A DNA stretch of 64,000 nucleotides from Peptoniphilus_A sp001811425 (GCF_001811425.1 NZ_KV804704.1:1-64000), one strand, 5' to 3'; counted from the stretch's first letter, positions 25,326-33,658 are shown. Notes: generated by a model not told the origin, from the letters alone. Numbers and translations are program-made.

Positions 25326-25508
25326 ATGGGAAATCATCAACTTAGAAACTTATCAATCTTATTGGTCATAATGGCAATTTTTGATTTGTATAAATATTTT
25401 ACTTCTGAAATAATTATTTCAGACTTGATCTACAAATACATTTTTGTCATTGGAGTTTATCTAATAACTTGCTTCATTATTTATGTCATTTCAAGGAGAA
25501 ATGAATAA
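25326..25508 (+). CDS. Small two-helix membrane protein, copy A1
   Basis: This 60-residue protein has two hydrophobic segments (about 8-25 and 38-55) and a basic C-terminus SRRNE. It begins 12 bp after nadE, with AAAGGGTG as ribosome binding site. It shares a near-identical 3' half with copy A2. I know no family for it. Confidence 0.62.
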   Translation: MGNHQLRNLSILLVIMAIFDLYKYFTSEIIISDLIYKYIFVIGVYLITCFIIYVISRRNE

Positions 25509-25693
25509 TGGCAAGAGATTATATCAAGCCACTAATAGTTTTTTATTTTTATTTATTTTTTGTGAGAAAATTTTTTATTTACAAGTTTGGGACCTATGAG
25601 GGAGAAAAATCAAAAATTGCCCTAATAGCCTTTGTCTTGTACATCTTAACTTACTTTGTCATAGAAAAAATAAAAAATAAAAAAGAAAATTAA
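25508..25693 (+). CDS. Small membrane protein, copy B1
   Basis: This 61-residue protein has two hydrophobic segments separated by the motif YKFGTYEGEKS, with a Lys-rich tail. ATG 25508 overlaps the A1 stop region, and AAGGAG lies inside the end of A1. A and B genes are therefore coupled. Function is unknown. Confidence 0.62.
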   Translation: MARDYIKPLIVFYFYLFFVRKFFIYKFGTYEGEKSKIALIAFVLYILTYFVIEKIKNKKEN

Positions 25694-25768
25694 AATTTAC
25701 AAAAACATCACAATATTTTTACTGTTAATAAAAAAGTCTTTACTAAAATTTATTTAAGGGTGATGTAA

Positions 25769-25951
25769 ATGTTAAAAGATAGAATTAAAAATTTATTTAT
25801 ACTGATAATTTTTATGATAATTTTTGATGGGTTTATTTATTACAAGACAGGAAGTTTGAGTCCTTCAACAATAAAAAATAACATTTTTTTCATTGGAGTT
25901 TATCTGATAACTTGCTTCATTATTTATGTGATTTCAAGGAGAAATGGTTAA
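25769..25951 (+). CDS. Small two-helix membrane protein, copy A2
   Basis: A paralogue of A1 with 60 residues. The N-terminal half has diverged (MLKDRIKNLFIL), but the last 22 residues (IGVYLITCFIIYVISRRN) are nearly identical, also at DNA level. AAGGGTGATG precedes ATG. Confidence 0.62.
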   Translation: MLKDRIKNLFILIIFMIIFDGFIYYKTGSLSPSTIKNNIFFIGVYLITCFIIYVISRRNG

Positions 25952-25952
25952 G

Positions 25953-26173
25953 ATGAAAGACTACATCAGAAATGCCCTAATCTTATTTATTTACTTAATC
26001 ATTGTGAGGAGGTTTTATATTTACAAGTTTGGGACCTATGAGGGAGANNNNNNNNNNNNNNNNNNNNNNNNNNNNNNNNNNNNNNNNNNNNNNNNNNNNN
26101 NNNNNNNNNNNNNNNNNNNNNNNNNNNNNNNNNNNNNNNNNNNNNNNAAATAAAAAATAAAAAAGAAAATTAA
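25953..26173 (+). CDS. Small membrane protein, copy B2 (interrupted by N gap)
   Basis: A paralogue of B1. ATG 25953 aligns with the B1 start and has AGGAGA 10 bp upstream; the earlier ATG 25944 would lie too close to that site. The middle is replaced by 100 N. Filling with the 62 bp found in B1 gives 60 codons in frame ending KKEN. The motif YKFGTYEG is shared with B1. Confidence 0.6.
26048..26147. other. Scaffold gap (100 N) in copy B2
   Basis: In B1 the two flanking sequences are separated by 62 bp, and a 62-bp fill keeps the B2 frame open. The gap lies in duplicated DNA, as does the one at 746. Confidence 0.88.
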
Positions 26174-26207
26174 AATTCGTTTAAAATTTATAATTTGGAG
26201 GTTTAAA

Positions 26208-26645
26208 ATGAAGAAAAAATTTTTAATTGTTATTGCTGTTGCTTTAGCTTTTATAAGTTTATCAGCATGCACAAAAAAGATTAATAGTGCAGAAGAAAAA
26301 AATAAAAAAGAAATTGCGGAAAATATGAATCAAAGTAAAGAAGCTGACAAAAAATCTAATGAGCTATACCTTGTTGACAATGGAAGTCAAAAAGGTTCTG
26401 CTTTCCAACAAGAGCGCTCTTTAGAAAAGTCCAATGGAAGTGAAGTGAATTTTTGGATAAAAAACAAGGGACTAAATTCAGTAGAAATTAAAATTAATGG
26501 AGAATACCCTGTAATTGTTGAAGCTGGAAAAGATGGAGAGACTTCTGCTCCGATAAAAAAAGATAAAGTTGATTATAAATTTTTAGCTAGTCCTACTGAA
26601 GGTGGAGAAATCGATATAGATTTTAAAATTGTTCAAGGGAATTAA
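26208..26645 (+). CDS. Putative lipoprotein
   Basis: This 145-residue protein has a lipoprotein signal ending ISLSAC (Cys about residue 21), a Lys/Glu-rich segment and a C-terminal beta-rich domain (about 75-145: EVNFWIKNKGLNSVEIKING). It resembles small Firmicutes surface lipoproteins with an immunoglobulin-like fold, but I cannot name it. GGAGG lies 7 bp before ATG. Confidence 0.68.
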   Translation: MKKKFLIVIAVALAFISLSACTKKINSAEEKNKKEIAENMNQSKEADKKSNELYLVDNGSQKGSAFQQERSLEKSNGSEVNFWIKNKGLNSVEIKINGEYPVIVEAGKDGETSAPIKKDKVDYKFLASPTEGGEIDIDFKIVQGN

Positions 26646-26675
26646 GTAAAAAATAAAAAGGAAGTAAAAAAGTTC

Positions 26676-26704
26676 TTGACAAATAATTTTCCTGTGCCTA
26701 TAAT
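26676..26704 (+). promoter_or_regulatory. Consensus promoter of T-box leader 1
   Basis: TTGACA (26676-26681), a 17-bp spacer and TATAAT (26699-26704) form a perfect housekeeping sigma promoter. Transcript start is expected at about 26711, just before stem I. Confidence 0.88.
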
Positions 26705-26726
26705 ACTTTTTAATAAAATAATAAAT

Positions 26727-26967
26727 GCGAAGAAAGAGAAAAAGGTATTTAATAAGTCTCAAAGAGAGTGGGGATGGTGAGAGCCCACAGACAAGTTAGT
26801 ATCATATATTCACTCTAAAGCATGAAGATTGAAAACAAGTAGATCTTCACGGCAGTCACCGTTATCATGGACTAGAGATTGTTAGATCTTTAATGAGGAA
26901 ATATTTATATTTCGAACTTAGGTGGTACCGCGAATCCTTCGCCCTATATGGGGTGAAGGATTTTTTT
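26727..26967 (+). promoter_or_regulatory. T-box leader 1 (probable tRNA-Phe specifier)
   Basis: The leader has the T-box layout: stem I lower helix GC..AGAG paired with CTCT..GC, apical GGTGAGAGCC, the conserved T-box GGTGGTACCGCG (26921-26932) and a terminator (26934-26967). The bulge UGGU would pair with a discriminator-A tRNA. The codon-position bases before the lower helix read TTC followed by A, so UUC (Phe) is the best reading; ATT (Ile), two bases earlier, is an alternative. Uncharged tRNA should favour readthrough into the binding-protein gene. Confidence 0.88.
26934..26967 (+). terminator. T-box 1 terminator
   Basis: ATCCTTC-G-CCC pairs with GGG-T-GAAGGAT, followed by T7. The alternative antiterminator uses the T-box sequence. 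Confidence 0.88.
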
Positions 26968-26999
26968 ATTATTTTAAATAATTTTTTTGGAGGACAAAA

Positions 27000-27974
27000 A
27001 TGAAAAATTTAAAGAAAATGGTAAAAGTTATTGTATTAGGTGCCCTTGCTGCATCACTTGTTGCTTGCAGTGGAGACAAAAAGGCAGAAAAAGAAGATGG
27101 AAAAATAAAAATTGGAGCCATTCAGTATATTGAACATGTGTCCCTTGACAATGCCCTAAAGGGTTTTGAGGACAGGTTAAAGGAAGAAGGCATTGAGGCA
27201 GAAGTTGAAGTGGAAAATTTGCAAGGCGACCAAGCTTTAACTACTACTGCACCAAAAAAATTTGAAGGCGAGGACTACAAATTAGTTTATGCTATTTCTA
27301 CTCCAGCTGCACAGGGAGTAAAGACTGCTCTTCCTAATAAAAATATTGTCTATTCAGCAGTTACTGACCCAGTGGAAGCAGGACTAATTGAAGCACCAGA
27401 TAAAATTACAAACATCACTGGTGTTAATGATGCAGTTTCTGCCAAGGCTCAAATCGAATCCTTCTTAAAAATTTATCCTGACATAAAAACTATAGGAACA
27501 ATTTTTTCAACTAATGAAGCCAATTCAAAGGTACAAGTGGAAGCTTTAGAGAAGGCTTGCCAAGAGCTTGGACTTAAACTTGAAAGTGTTGGAATAAATA
27601 ATATTAACGACATTGGTCAAGCTCTTTCAACTTTAACTGGAAAGATCGATGCCTACTATGCCCTAACAGACAACACAGTTGCCTCAGCTGGTCCAATCGT
27701 TGCTGAGCACTTGTTAAAGGACAAGGTGCCATCTATTTCAGCAGAAGAGGGACAAGTTTCTAAGGGACTACTTATGAGCGAAGGCGTTGACTACTATGAA
27801 CATGGAAGACAAGCAGCCGACCTTGCCATAAAAATTTTAAAAGGCGAAGACATTAAAAACATTCATGCAGAAGACAACAAGACTTCCAAGAAAAAGGTAA
27901 ATGGAAAAACTGCAGAGGCTCTTGGACTTGACTTAAACAACGAAAATTTAAAGGATGCTGAAATTTTAAAATAA
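27000..27974 (+). CDS. TrpX-like ABC transporter substrate-binding lipoprotein, copy 1
   Basis: This 324-residue lipoprotein (signal ending SLVACS) of the COG2984/TrpX family binds an amino acid outside the cell for ABC import. Core motifs include KIGAIQYIEHVSLDNALKGF, YAISTPAAQG and the repeated AYYALTDNTVASAGPIV. The family is usually annotated as a tryptophan/tyrosine transporter. It has its own T-box leader and no dedicated permease, and presumably docks on the shared TrpY/TrpZ pair encoded 1.4 kb downstream. TTGGAGGAC precedes ATG. Confidence 0.87.
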   Translation: MKNLKKMVKVIVLGALAASLVACSGDKKAEKEDGKIKIGAIQYIEHVSLDNALKGFEDRLKEEGIEAEVEVENLQGDQALTTTAPKKFEGEDYKLVYAISTPAAQGVKTALPNKNIVYSAVTDPVEAGLIEAPDKITNITGVNDAVSAKAQIESFLKIYPDIKTIGTIFSTNEANSKVQVEALEKACQELGLKLESVGINNINDIGQALSTLTGKIDAYYALTDNTVASAGPIVAEHLLKDKVPSISAEEGQVSKGLLMSEGVDYYEHGRQAADLAIKILKGEDIKNIHAEDNKTSKKKVNGKTAEALGLDLNNENLKDAEILK

Positions 27975-28041
27975 TTTCGCCAAGCATAAATTAAATTTTA
28001 AAAACTAAATAAAAAAATTTTTGGGAAAAATAAAAAAAGGC

Positions 28042-28070
28042 TTGACTTTGTTTTGCTACTAGATTATAAT
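28042..28070 (+). promoter_or_regulatory. Promoter of T-box leader 2
   Basis: TTGACT (28042-28047), 17 bp, TATAAT (28065-28070). Start about 28077, shortly before stem I. Confidence 0.85.
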
Positions 28071-28088
28071 CATTTTAATTTAATAAAA

Positions 28089-28336
28089 GCGTTGAAAGAG
28101 AAAAAAGAATTTTTGATGATTTAAGAGAGTTGCCGTCTGGTGCAAGGCAATACACAAAAGTTTAATATACACTCTAAAGCTTATTTGTTGAAATTAGTAG
28201 GCAAGTACGGAAGCCACCGTTAACTGAGGCTAGAGGTTGTTAGACCTTAAAGTGAGGTAATCTTTTTAGATTATAAAATCGGGTGGTACCGCGAAGTCAG
28301 TCTTTCGTCCCAATGTGGATGAAAGACTTTTTTTAT
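28089..28336 (+). promoter_or_regulatory. T-box leader 2 (probable tRNA-Tyr specifier)
   Basis: Same architecture as leader 1: GCG..AAAGAG at the base of stem I, 3' arm CTCTAAAGC, T-box GGTGGTACCGCG near 28283-28294 and a terminator. The specifier position reads TAC followed by A (Tyr); ATA (Ile) two bases earlier is the alternative. The UGGU bulge again calls for discriminator A. It controls the second binding protein and probably the permease and ATPase genes. Confidence 0.87.
28300..28336 (+). terminator. T-box 2 terminator
   Basis: AGTCTTTC-GT-CC pairs with GG-AT-GAAAGACT, followed by T7. Confidence 0.87.
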
Positions 28337-28352
28337 TTTATGGAGGTTTTTT

Positions 28353-29342
28353 ATGAAATTTAGAAGAGTATTTGTTTTAGTTTTGTTGTCACTTTTTTTA
28401 GTTTCTTGCTCAGGGGGTAAAAATGAGAAGCCAGTGGAAGAAACTGCAAAGGAAAGTGGAGAAGGGGCAAAAAGAATTGGCGTAATTCAAATTGCCGACC
28501 ACATTGCCCTTGAAAGAGCGAGAAAGGGTTTTGAAGATGAAATAAAAAATACAAACCCTGATGTTGAAATTATTTCAAAAAATGCCAATGGAGATTTGAC
28601 AGTTGTCCCATCAATTATTAAATCTTTTCAAGATAAAAAAGTTGATTTAATTTACGCAATAGCAACTCCAGCAGCACAAGGTGCAAAGAATGGCGAAAAG
28701 GAAATTCCAATTATCTTTAACGCAGTAACTGACCCTGAAAGTGCAGACCTATTAGAGAACTTAGAAGAGCCTGAAGGAAATATTACAGGCGTTAGCGATT
28801 ACTTCTCCATAGAAGCACAACTTGAAGAAATGATAAGTATTTTCCCAGACATTAAAAATGTTGGCGTAATGTTCTCTACTAACGAAGCCAATTCAAAATT
28901 CCAAATAGAAGAATTAAAAAAGGCAGCAGCAGGCTTTGGACTAAATGTAGTTGAAGTTGGAGTAAATAATATTAACGATGTATCAACGGCAATAAAGACA
29001 ATCGAACCAAAGATTGACATCTTCATGGCAATTACAGATAACACAGTTTCATCTGCATCAACAATTATTGCTGAATCTTTAAAGGAAGCAAAAATCCCTT
29101 CCTTTGCATCAGAAGAAGGACCTGTTGAAAATGGAATCTTAATTAGTGCAGGCGTTGACTATGTAGACCTTGGAAAGAAAGCAGCTGGCATGGCAAGTGA
29201 AATACTTGGCGGCAAAAAAGTTTCTGAAGTTCCAGTAGTATTCTCTACAGACACTAGAAAAGTTGTAAACAAAAAAACTGCTGATGCACTTGGACTAAGT
29301 GAAGACGATAATTTAATGAAGGACGCAAAGGTCGTTGAATAA
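28353..29342 (+). CDS. TrpX-like ABC transporter substrate-binding lipoprotein, copy 2
   Basis: This 329-residue lipoprotein (signal ending FLVSCS) is a paralogue of the protein at 27000: RIGVIQIADHIALERARKGF, YAIATPAAQGAK, MFSTNEANSKFQIEEL, FMAITDNTVSSAS. Length and motifs match the COG2984 family. It opens the operon with permease and ATPase. TATGGAGG lies before ATG 28353. Sequence divergence between the two copies suggests different ligands, consistent with different specifier codons in the leaders. Confidence 0.88.
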   Translation: MKFRRVFVLVLLSLFLVSCSGGKNEKPVEETAKESGEGAKRIGVIQIADHIALERARKGFEDEIKNTNPDVEIISKNANGDLTVVPSIIKSFQDKKVDLIYAIATPAAQGAKNGEKEIPIIFNAVTDPESADLLENLEEPEGNITGVSDYFSIEAQLEEMISIFPDIKNVGVMFSTNEANSKFQIEELKKAAAGFGLNVVEVGVNNINDVSTAIKTIEPKIDIFMAITDNTVSSASTIIAESLKEAKIPSFASEEGPVENGILISAGVDYVDLGKKAAGMASEILGGKKVSEVPVVFSTDTRKVVNKKTADALGLSEDDNLMKDAKVVE

Positions 29343-29375
29343 TAAAACACACAAAAATTTTTAGGAGGAAGAAAG

Positions 29376-30260
29376 TTGAATTCAGTAATAATGGAATCCA
29401 TTGTCACAGGACTTATATTTTCCATATTGACAATAGGAGTTGTAATAACCTTTAAAATTTTAGATTTTCCAGATATGTCTGTGGAAGGGACCTTTCCACT
29501 GGGAGCCTTTGTCTTTGCAAAGATGCTAACCCTTGGGACCAACCCACTGCTTGCAATGTTAGTTTCACTTATTGCAGGTGGTCTTGGCGGATATATAACT
29601 TATGTTTTATTTAGAAAATTTAAAATTCAGGCAATCCTTGCAGGAATTTTGACCATGACATTTTTATATTCAGTTAATTTAAGAATTACTGGCACGCCAA
29701 ATGTTACCTTCTTTGATTACAAAACTGTTTTCCAACTTTTTGAAAGCCTACCAAAGATTGTAATCCTAATTATTATAACTTTAATAATAAAAATTGCCTT
29801 GGACTGGTTCTTAAAAACAGAAAAGGGATATTTGCTTTTAGCGACGGGAGACAACGAAACTCTCGTAAAGTCTCTTGGCAAAAACCCAGACAAGTACATT
29901 GCCATAGGTCTTATAATTTCAAATGCACTTGCAGCCTTAGGTGGAGCCTTAATGGCACAGTCCAATGGCTACGCTGACATTACCATGGGTCAAGCTATTA
30001 TCGTATCAGCACTTGCATCAGTTATTATAGGCGATGCCTTTTTGAAAAGTGCAAACTTTTTAAATAGAACAACAAGAGCAATTATAGGAGCAATAATTTA
30101 TAGAATAATCTACGGTATAGCCCTTTACATTGGACTTGCTCCAAGTGATTTAAAGGGAATAACTGCAATCATCGTAGTATTCTTTATAGTTTATAACAAT
30201 GTCTCATCTAAGGGACTAGCTGTATTAAAGGGAAAGAGGGAAGAAAATGCTAAAAATTAA
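29376..30260 (+). CDS. TrpY-like ABC transporter permease (TTG start)
   Basis: This 294-residue permease of the branched-chain/TrpY type has about eight helices. It carries the motif FPDMSVEGTFPLGAF near residue 30 and NALAALGGALMAQSNGYADITMGQ near 190. TTG 29376 lies 7 bp after AGGAGG; the first ATG, 29391, is too far (22 bp). It should form the channel for both binding lipoproteins. It overlaps the ATPase gene by 14 bp. Confidence 0.87.
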   Translation: MNSVIMESIVTGLIFSILTIGVVITFKILDFPDMSVEGTFPLGAFVFAKMLTLGTNPLLAMLVSLIAGGLGGYITYVLFRKFKIQAILAGILTMTFLYSVNLRITGTPNVTFFDYKTVFQLFESLPKIVILIIITLIIKIALDWFLKTEKGYLLLATGDNETLVKSLGKNPDKYIAIGLIISNALAALGGALMAQSNGYADITMGQAIIVSALASVIIGDAFLKSANFLNRTTRAIIGAIIYRIIYGIALYIGLAPSDLKGITAIIVVFFIVYNNVSSKGLAVLKGKREENAKN

Positions 30261-31068
30261 AAACATATCAAAAACTTTTTACAAGGGAATGGAAGAAGAA
30301 AACCAAGTATTTGATAACTTTTCCCTTGAAATCGAAGAAAATAAGTGCGTTGCAATTTTGGGACCAAATGGCTGTGGCAAGTCTACACTATTTAATATGA
30401 TTTCTGGTTCACTTAATCCAGACTCTGGAGAAATTTTATTAGGTGATGTTGATATTGCAAAATTATCTGAAGACAAGAGGGCAATAGACATTGGAAAGGT
30501 AAACCAAGACCCATCAAAGGGAGTTTGCCAAAGCTTAAATATTTTAGAAAATATGTCCATGGCTTTTAAGAAGGGCAACAAATTTACCTTCAAAAAATTA
30601 ATCGACAAGAACAACAATGAAAAAATAATTGAAAAACTAAAGTCCATTGACCTGGGTCTTGAAAACAAATTAAAGACACAAGTAAAATTTTTATCAGGTG
30701 GACAAAGACAATCCCTATCTCTATTAATGGCGACAGTAAAAAAGCCAAAAATACTTTTACTTGATGAACACACAGCAGCCCTTGACCCAAAGACCTCAAA
30801 GTTAATCATGGATAAGACTAATGATTTAATAAAAAAAGAAAAGATTACAACCCTTATGATCACTCACAACTTGAAAAACGCCATAGAATATTCAGACAGA
30901 ATAATAATGCTCAACAAGGGCAAAGTTGTCCTAGACATTCTTCCAAGTGAGGTCACAGAAGAAGAATTAAATAGAATTTACAACGAAAAAATTGAAGAAT
31001 CAAATAATATAGAATCAGAAAGATTAAAAAGCATAGAAAATATGAAACAAATAGAAAAAATTGCATAA
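30247..31068 (+). CDS. TrpZ-like ABC transporter ATP-binding protein
   Basis: This 273-residue ATPase has Walker A GPNGCGKST, signature LSGGQRQS, Walker B ILLLDEHTAALD (the usual P replaced by H after Glu, as is normal in this group) and the switch His in MITHNLKNA. It has a C-terminal extension of about 30 charged residues. It powers the T-box-controlled amino-acid importer. A bidirectional terminator follows. Confidence 0.89.
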   Translation: MLKIKNISKTFYKGMEEENQVFDNFSLEIEENKCVAILGPNGCGKSTLFNMISGSLNPDSGEILLGDVDIAKLSEDKRAIDIGKVNQDPSKGVCQSLNILENMSMAFKKGNKFTFKKLIDKNNNEKIIEKLKSIDLGLENKLKTQVKFLSGGQRQSLSLLMATVKKPKILLLDEHTAALDPKTSKLIMDKTNDLIKKEKITTLMITHNLKNAIEYSDRIIMLNKGKVVLDILPSEVTEEELNRIYNEKIEESNNIESERLKSIENMKQIEKIA

Positions 31069-31090
31069 ACCTCATAAAATAATTGCATGG

Positions 31091-31125
31091 AAAAAAGTCC
31101 TACCCGACAAAAGGTAGGACTTTTT
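31091..31125. terminator. Bidirectional terminator
   Basis: AAAAAGTCCTACC and GGTAGGACTTTTT enclose a CGACAAAA loop. It separates the importer operon from the convergent anti-sigma gene. Confidence 0.9.
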
Positions 31126-31140
31126 CCATAATATAAATTT

Positions 31141-32178
31141 TTATTTTAAAGTGAGAGTAAACTCGTCACCAATTTTTTGTTCTCCAATAGGCATTTCTTT
31201 GTCATAGCTGTGGACTGTCACTCTGTATAATTGGCATTTTAGTGTTTTGATTTCATTTAAAAGTTCATCGGCAGTAACTTTGCTAATGACTGGTGAAAAG
31301 TATAGGTTGGATTTATTTTTCTCTGCTTCGCGAGTTTCAAAATAAACAAATTTATCTTTGGAATCTCTTGCTTTTATTGAATAAAGATATCCATCTTCGG
31401 AATCAGGATAGGTCAATACTATTTTTTGTGAAGCTGGGCTTGTAGCAAGGCTTTCAATGACAATGTTATTTGTATCTGGAATAGTAAAGTCCTTTGCTAT
31501 AAGATTTTTCTTCATTTTCATTTGTGACATATCTATATTTGTTGAGAGAGTAATTTTTTTCTCGTTTCCTAAAAATTCATCAAAGGAAAATTCTAAATTA
31601 ACTTTGCCTTCTTTTGGCAATGAGTCTTCCAAAATATGTTCAAGAGTATAGACATTTACTTTTTTATCTTCAGGTAAAGTATATCCAGAGGCACTGTAGC
31701 TAAGAATATTATTTTTCTTGCCATTAACCTTAAGTTCAGTTAAGTTAACTTCTCCAGAGAGCATTTTTTCTGAGTCATTTAAGCTCAAAATTACAGTGTA
31801 TAATTTATTATCTTCAATAATAAATTTATCAAAAATATATTTTTTGCCATTTATTTCAAAAGCTTCATTTAAATTTACGCTGTACTTATCAACTTCCCTT
31901 GAAAGTCCCATGGCATTAGATAAAGTAATTTTAAAGTTACTTGCTAATTCTCTTGTCTTGGCAAAGACATAGCCACCGGATGTGTAATTTGTTATCCCCA
32001 AAACTAATATAAGAGATGCTGCTATTGCTACCACTTTTTTATTAAACTTATTTTTCTTGTTTTTTATTTTTAATGATCTCACAGTTCTTTTTAGATTTTC
32101 TCTTTCAAAATCATTAAGAGGAACTTCTTCGTATTCAATTTTCATGTCGTTTAACTCATCATATATATTATTTTTCAT
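31141..32178 (-). CDS. DUF4179 anti-sigma factor-like membrane protein
   Basis: This 345-residue protein has a cytoplasmic N-terminus of about 45 residues (probable sigma-binding part), one transmembrane helix (about 48-68, VVAIAASLILVLGITNY) and an extracellular domain of the DUF4179 type. Such proteins sequester a partner sigma factor until an envelope signal is sensed. Its start overlaps the sigma gene by 11 bp, supporting the pairing. The signal is unknown. Confidence 0.82.
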   Translation of the reverse strand: MKNNIYDELNDMKIEYEEVPLNDFERENLKRTVRSLKIKNKKNKFNKKVVAIAASLILVLGITNYTSGGYVFAKTRELASNFKITLSNAMGLSREVDKYSVNLNEAFEINGKKYIFDKFIIEDNKLYTVILSLNDSEKMLSGEVNLTELKVNGKKNNILSYSASGYTLPEDKKVNVYTLEHILEDSLPKEGKVNLEFSFDEFLGNEKKITLSTNIDMSQMKMKKNLIAKDFTIPDTNNIVIESLATSPASQKIVLTYPDSEDGYLYSIKARDSKDKFVYFETREAEKNKSNLYFSPVISKVTADELLNEIKTLKCQLYRVTVHSYDKEMPIGEQKIGDEFTLTLK

Positions 32179-32689
32179 AAAAATTTTCCCTCCATTTTTT
32201 TAAAAAATTTCTTCCTCTGCTAACTTTTTTGTAGGCATTTGCTGTGGAAATATTTTGCTTTGACGCTGCCTCTTTATAGGAAAGACCATGGATAAAAATA
32301 TTTTTAAAAAGTTTTTTGTCTTCGTCATTTAAAAGTGAAAGGATTTCTTCTATTTCTAGATTTGAAGATAAATCTGAATCCACAATTTTTGAATCTTCAT
32401 CTAATCTAAGGCTTTCAAATTTAATTTCTTTTCTAAGAATATCTATGGCTCTATACTTAGCAACAAGGGCACACCAATTTTTAAAAGTAGACCTACTTGG
32501 GTCAAAGTATTTAATATTTTGCCATATACTTAAAAGTGCGTCATTCATGGCTTCTTCCCAAAGGTTTGGATATTTCCAAAGCGTTTTTGAAATAACTCCC
32601 TTTAATATTTTTCCGTACTCTTCAATAAATATATAAAGGGCATCTTCATCTTTATTTTTTAGCCTTTCTATCAAGTCTTTATTATCCAT
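32168..32689 (-). CDS. Sigma-70 family (ECF-like) RNA polymerase sigma factor
   Basis: This 173-residue protein has region 2 (LWEEAMNDALLSIWQNIKYFDPS to YRAIDILRKE) and region 4 with a helix-turn-helix (LSYKEAASKQNISTANAYKKVSRGR). Length and lack of regions 1 and 3 fit ECF sigma factors. It is co-transcribed with its likely anti-sigma partner. AAGGAGG lies before ATG 32689. Target promoters are unknown. Confidence 0.87.
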   Translation of the reverse strand: MDNKDLIERLKNKDEDALYIFIEEYGKILKGVISKTLWKYPNLWEEAMNDALLSIWQNIKYFDPSRSTFKNWCALVAKYRAIDILRKEIKFESLRLDEDSKIVDSDLSSNLEIEEILSLLNDEDKKLFKNIFIHGLSYKEAASKQNISTANAYKKVSRGRNFLKKWRENFYEK

Positions 32690-32777
32690 ATTTCCTCCTT
32701 CACTAATATATTCGTGATAGAGATAATAATTCTGACAAATTTTTAAAATTAAAATTTATGAAAAATAATTTTGAGCA

Positions 32778-32817
32778 CAAAAAAACTACTTTGGCTTAAC
32801 CAAAATAGTTTTTTTAA
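32778..32817 (-). terminator. Terminator of the ABC-2 / degenerate ATPase operon
   Basis: AAAAACTA-C-TTTGG pairs with CCAAA-A-TAGTTTTT around CTTAA; read on the minus strand it ends in a T run. It separates this operon from the sigma gene. Confidence 0.82.
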
Positions 32818-32818
32818 A

Positions 32819-33658
32819 TTAATATTTAAGTTCCTTGCTTGAATAGATTGTGTAAGTCAAGACAATCATCAGTATAAAGATTACTGCATTTGCTATTATG
32901 CCAAATAGGTTTAGGTCTGCACTGACAAAGCTATAAGGTCTAAAGGCTTCGTTAGGGAAGTAAGATACAACCATGCCAAAGACATCGCCCATAACTTTTC
33001 CAACAATTGTAAGTAGTACAATTAAGAATACAAATAGTGCAGCTACTGCATCTTGGTGTAGTGAAGATTTTGACATTGAAGAGAAGAAGTAGCCAATGGA
33101 CATAAATACTAGACCTGAGCCAAGTAGTCCAACGAAAACTTTTACTACTGCTTCAAAAATTTCAAAGCTTGTTATTTCAGCAGCATCACTTGCTCCAATT
33201 CCTATGGAAGAGATTCCAAGGACAAGTCCAACTGTTGCAAGTCCCATAATTATTAAAAATAAGATGTAAGTCAACAAGTTGGCGGCAATTTTTCCTGTTA
33301 CGATTTCTGATTTTGAAATTGGGTTTGAATAAATGTATTCAATGTTGCCTGAGCTTTGTTCCTTAGCAATGGAGCTTGCTCCAAGTTGCATTGCAAATAC
33401 AAATATTAAAACTGCAAGGTAATGGTAAACAAGGGCAATGTAATCGCCAATATTTACTATGTCCATACCTTCATAAACTCCCAAAATATTTCTAGTTGGC
33501 TCGTTAAAGCTTTCCATAACTGAATTAAATAGTGAGTTCATTTGTGACTCTGCAAGGAAAGGATAGAAGGCAAGCATAAGTCCAAGTAAAATTATTAGGA
33601 CGATTGCCCAAGATATCATCTTTGCAAAATTTGATTTAAATTCCATATTAAATATCAT
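32819..33658 (-). CDS. ABC-2 type transporter permease
   Basis: This 279-residue protein has about six transmembrane helices and a large loop after the first helix, plus the ABC-2 pattern (LGASSIAKEQSSGNIEYIYSNPISKSEI). Such permeases export drugs, polysaccharides or proteins with a partner ATPase. ATG 33658 lies 6 bp after AGGAGG; it overlaps the ATPase-like gene by 11 bp. The partner has a degenerate active site, so how transport is powered is unclear. Confidence 0.85.
   Translation of the reverse strand: MIFNMEFKSNFAKMISWAIVLIILLGLMLAFYPFLAESQMNSLFNSVMESFNEPTRNILGVYEGMDIVNIGDYIALVYHYLAVLIFVFAMQLGASSIAKEQSSGNIEYIYSNPISKSEIVTGKIAANLLTYILFLIIMGLATVGLVLGISSIGIGASDAAEITSFEIFEAVVKVFVGLLGSGLVFMSIGYFFSSMSKSSLHQDAVAALFVFLIVLLTIVGKVMGDVFGMVVSYFPNEAFRPYSFVSADLNLFGIIANAVIFILMIVLTYTIYSSKELKY

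Larger units (their letters stand above)
25326..26173 (+). repeat. Tandem duplication of a two-gene unit (A1-B1, A2-B2)
   Basis: Two copies of the same pair lie head to tail. Identity is patchy: the A 3' end with the B ribosome binding site, the YKFGTYEG segment and the B tail are almost identical, while the 5' parts differ. This mosaic suggests an older duplication with later gene conversion. Confidence 0.8.

Noticed and set aside
26727..28336. Trp (UGG) specificity of the two TrpX T-boxes
   Set aside because: No TGG is found at the specifier position, and the UGGU bulge does not match the discriminator G of tRNA-Trp.
30279..30863. Antisense frame of 194 codons opposite the TrpZ-like gene
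   Set aside because: The plus strand encodes a complete ABC ATPase with all motifs; the minus frame has no start site or recognisable domain.
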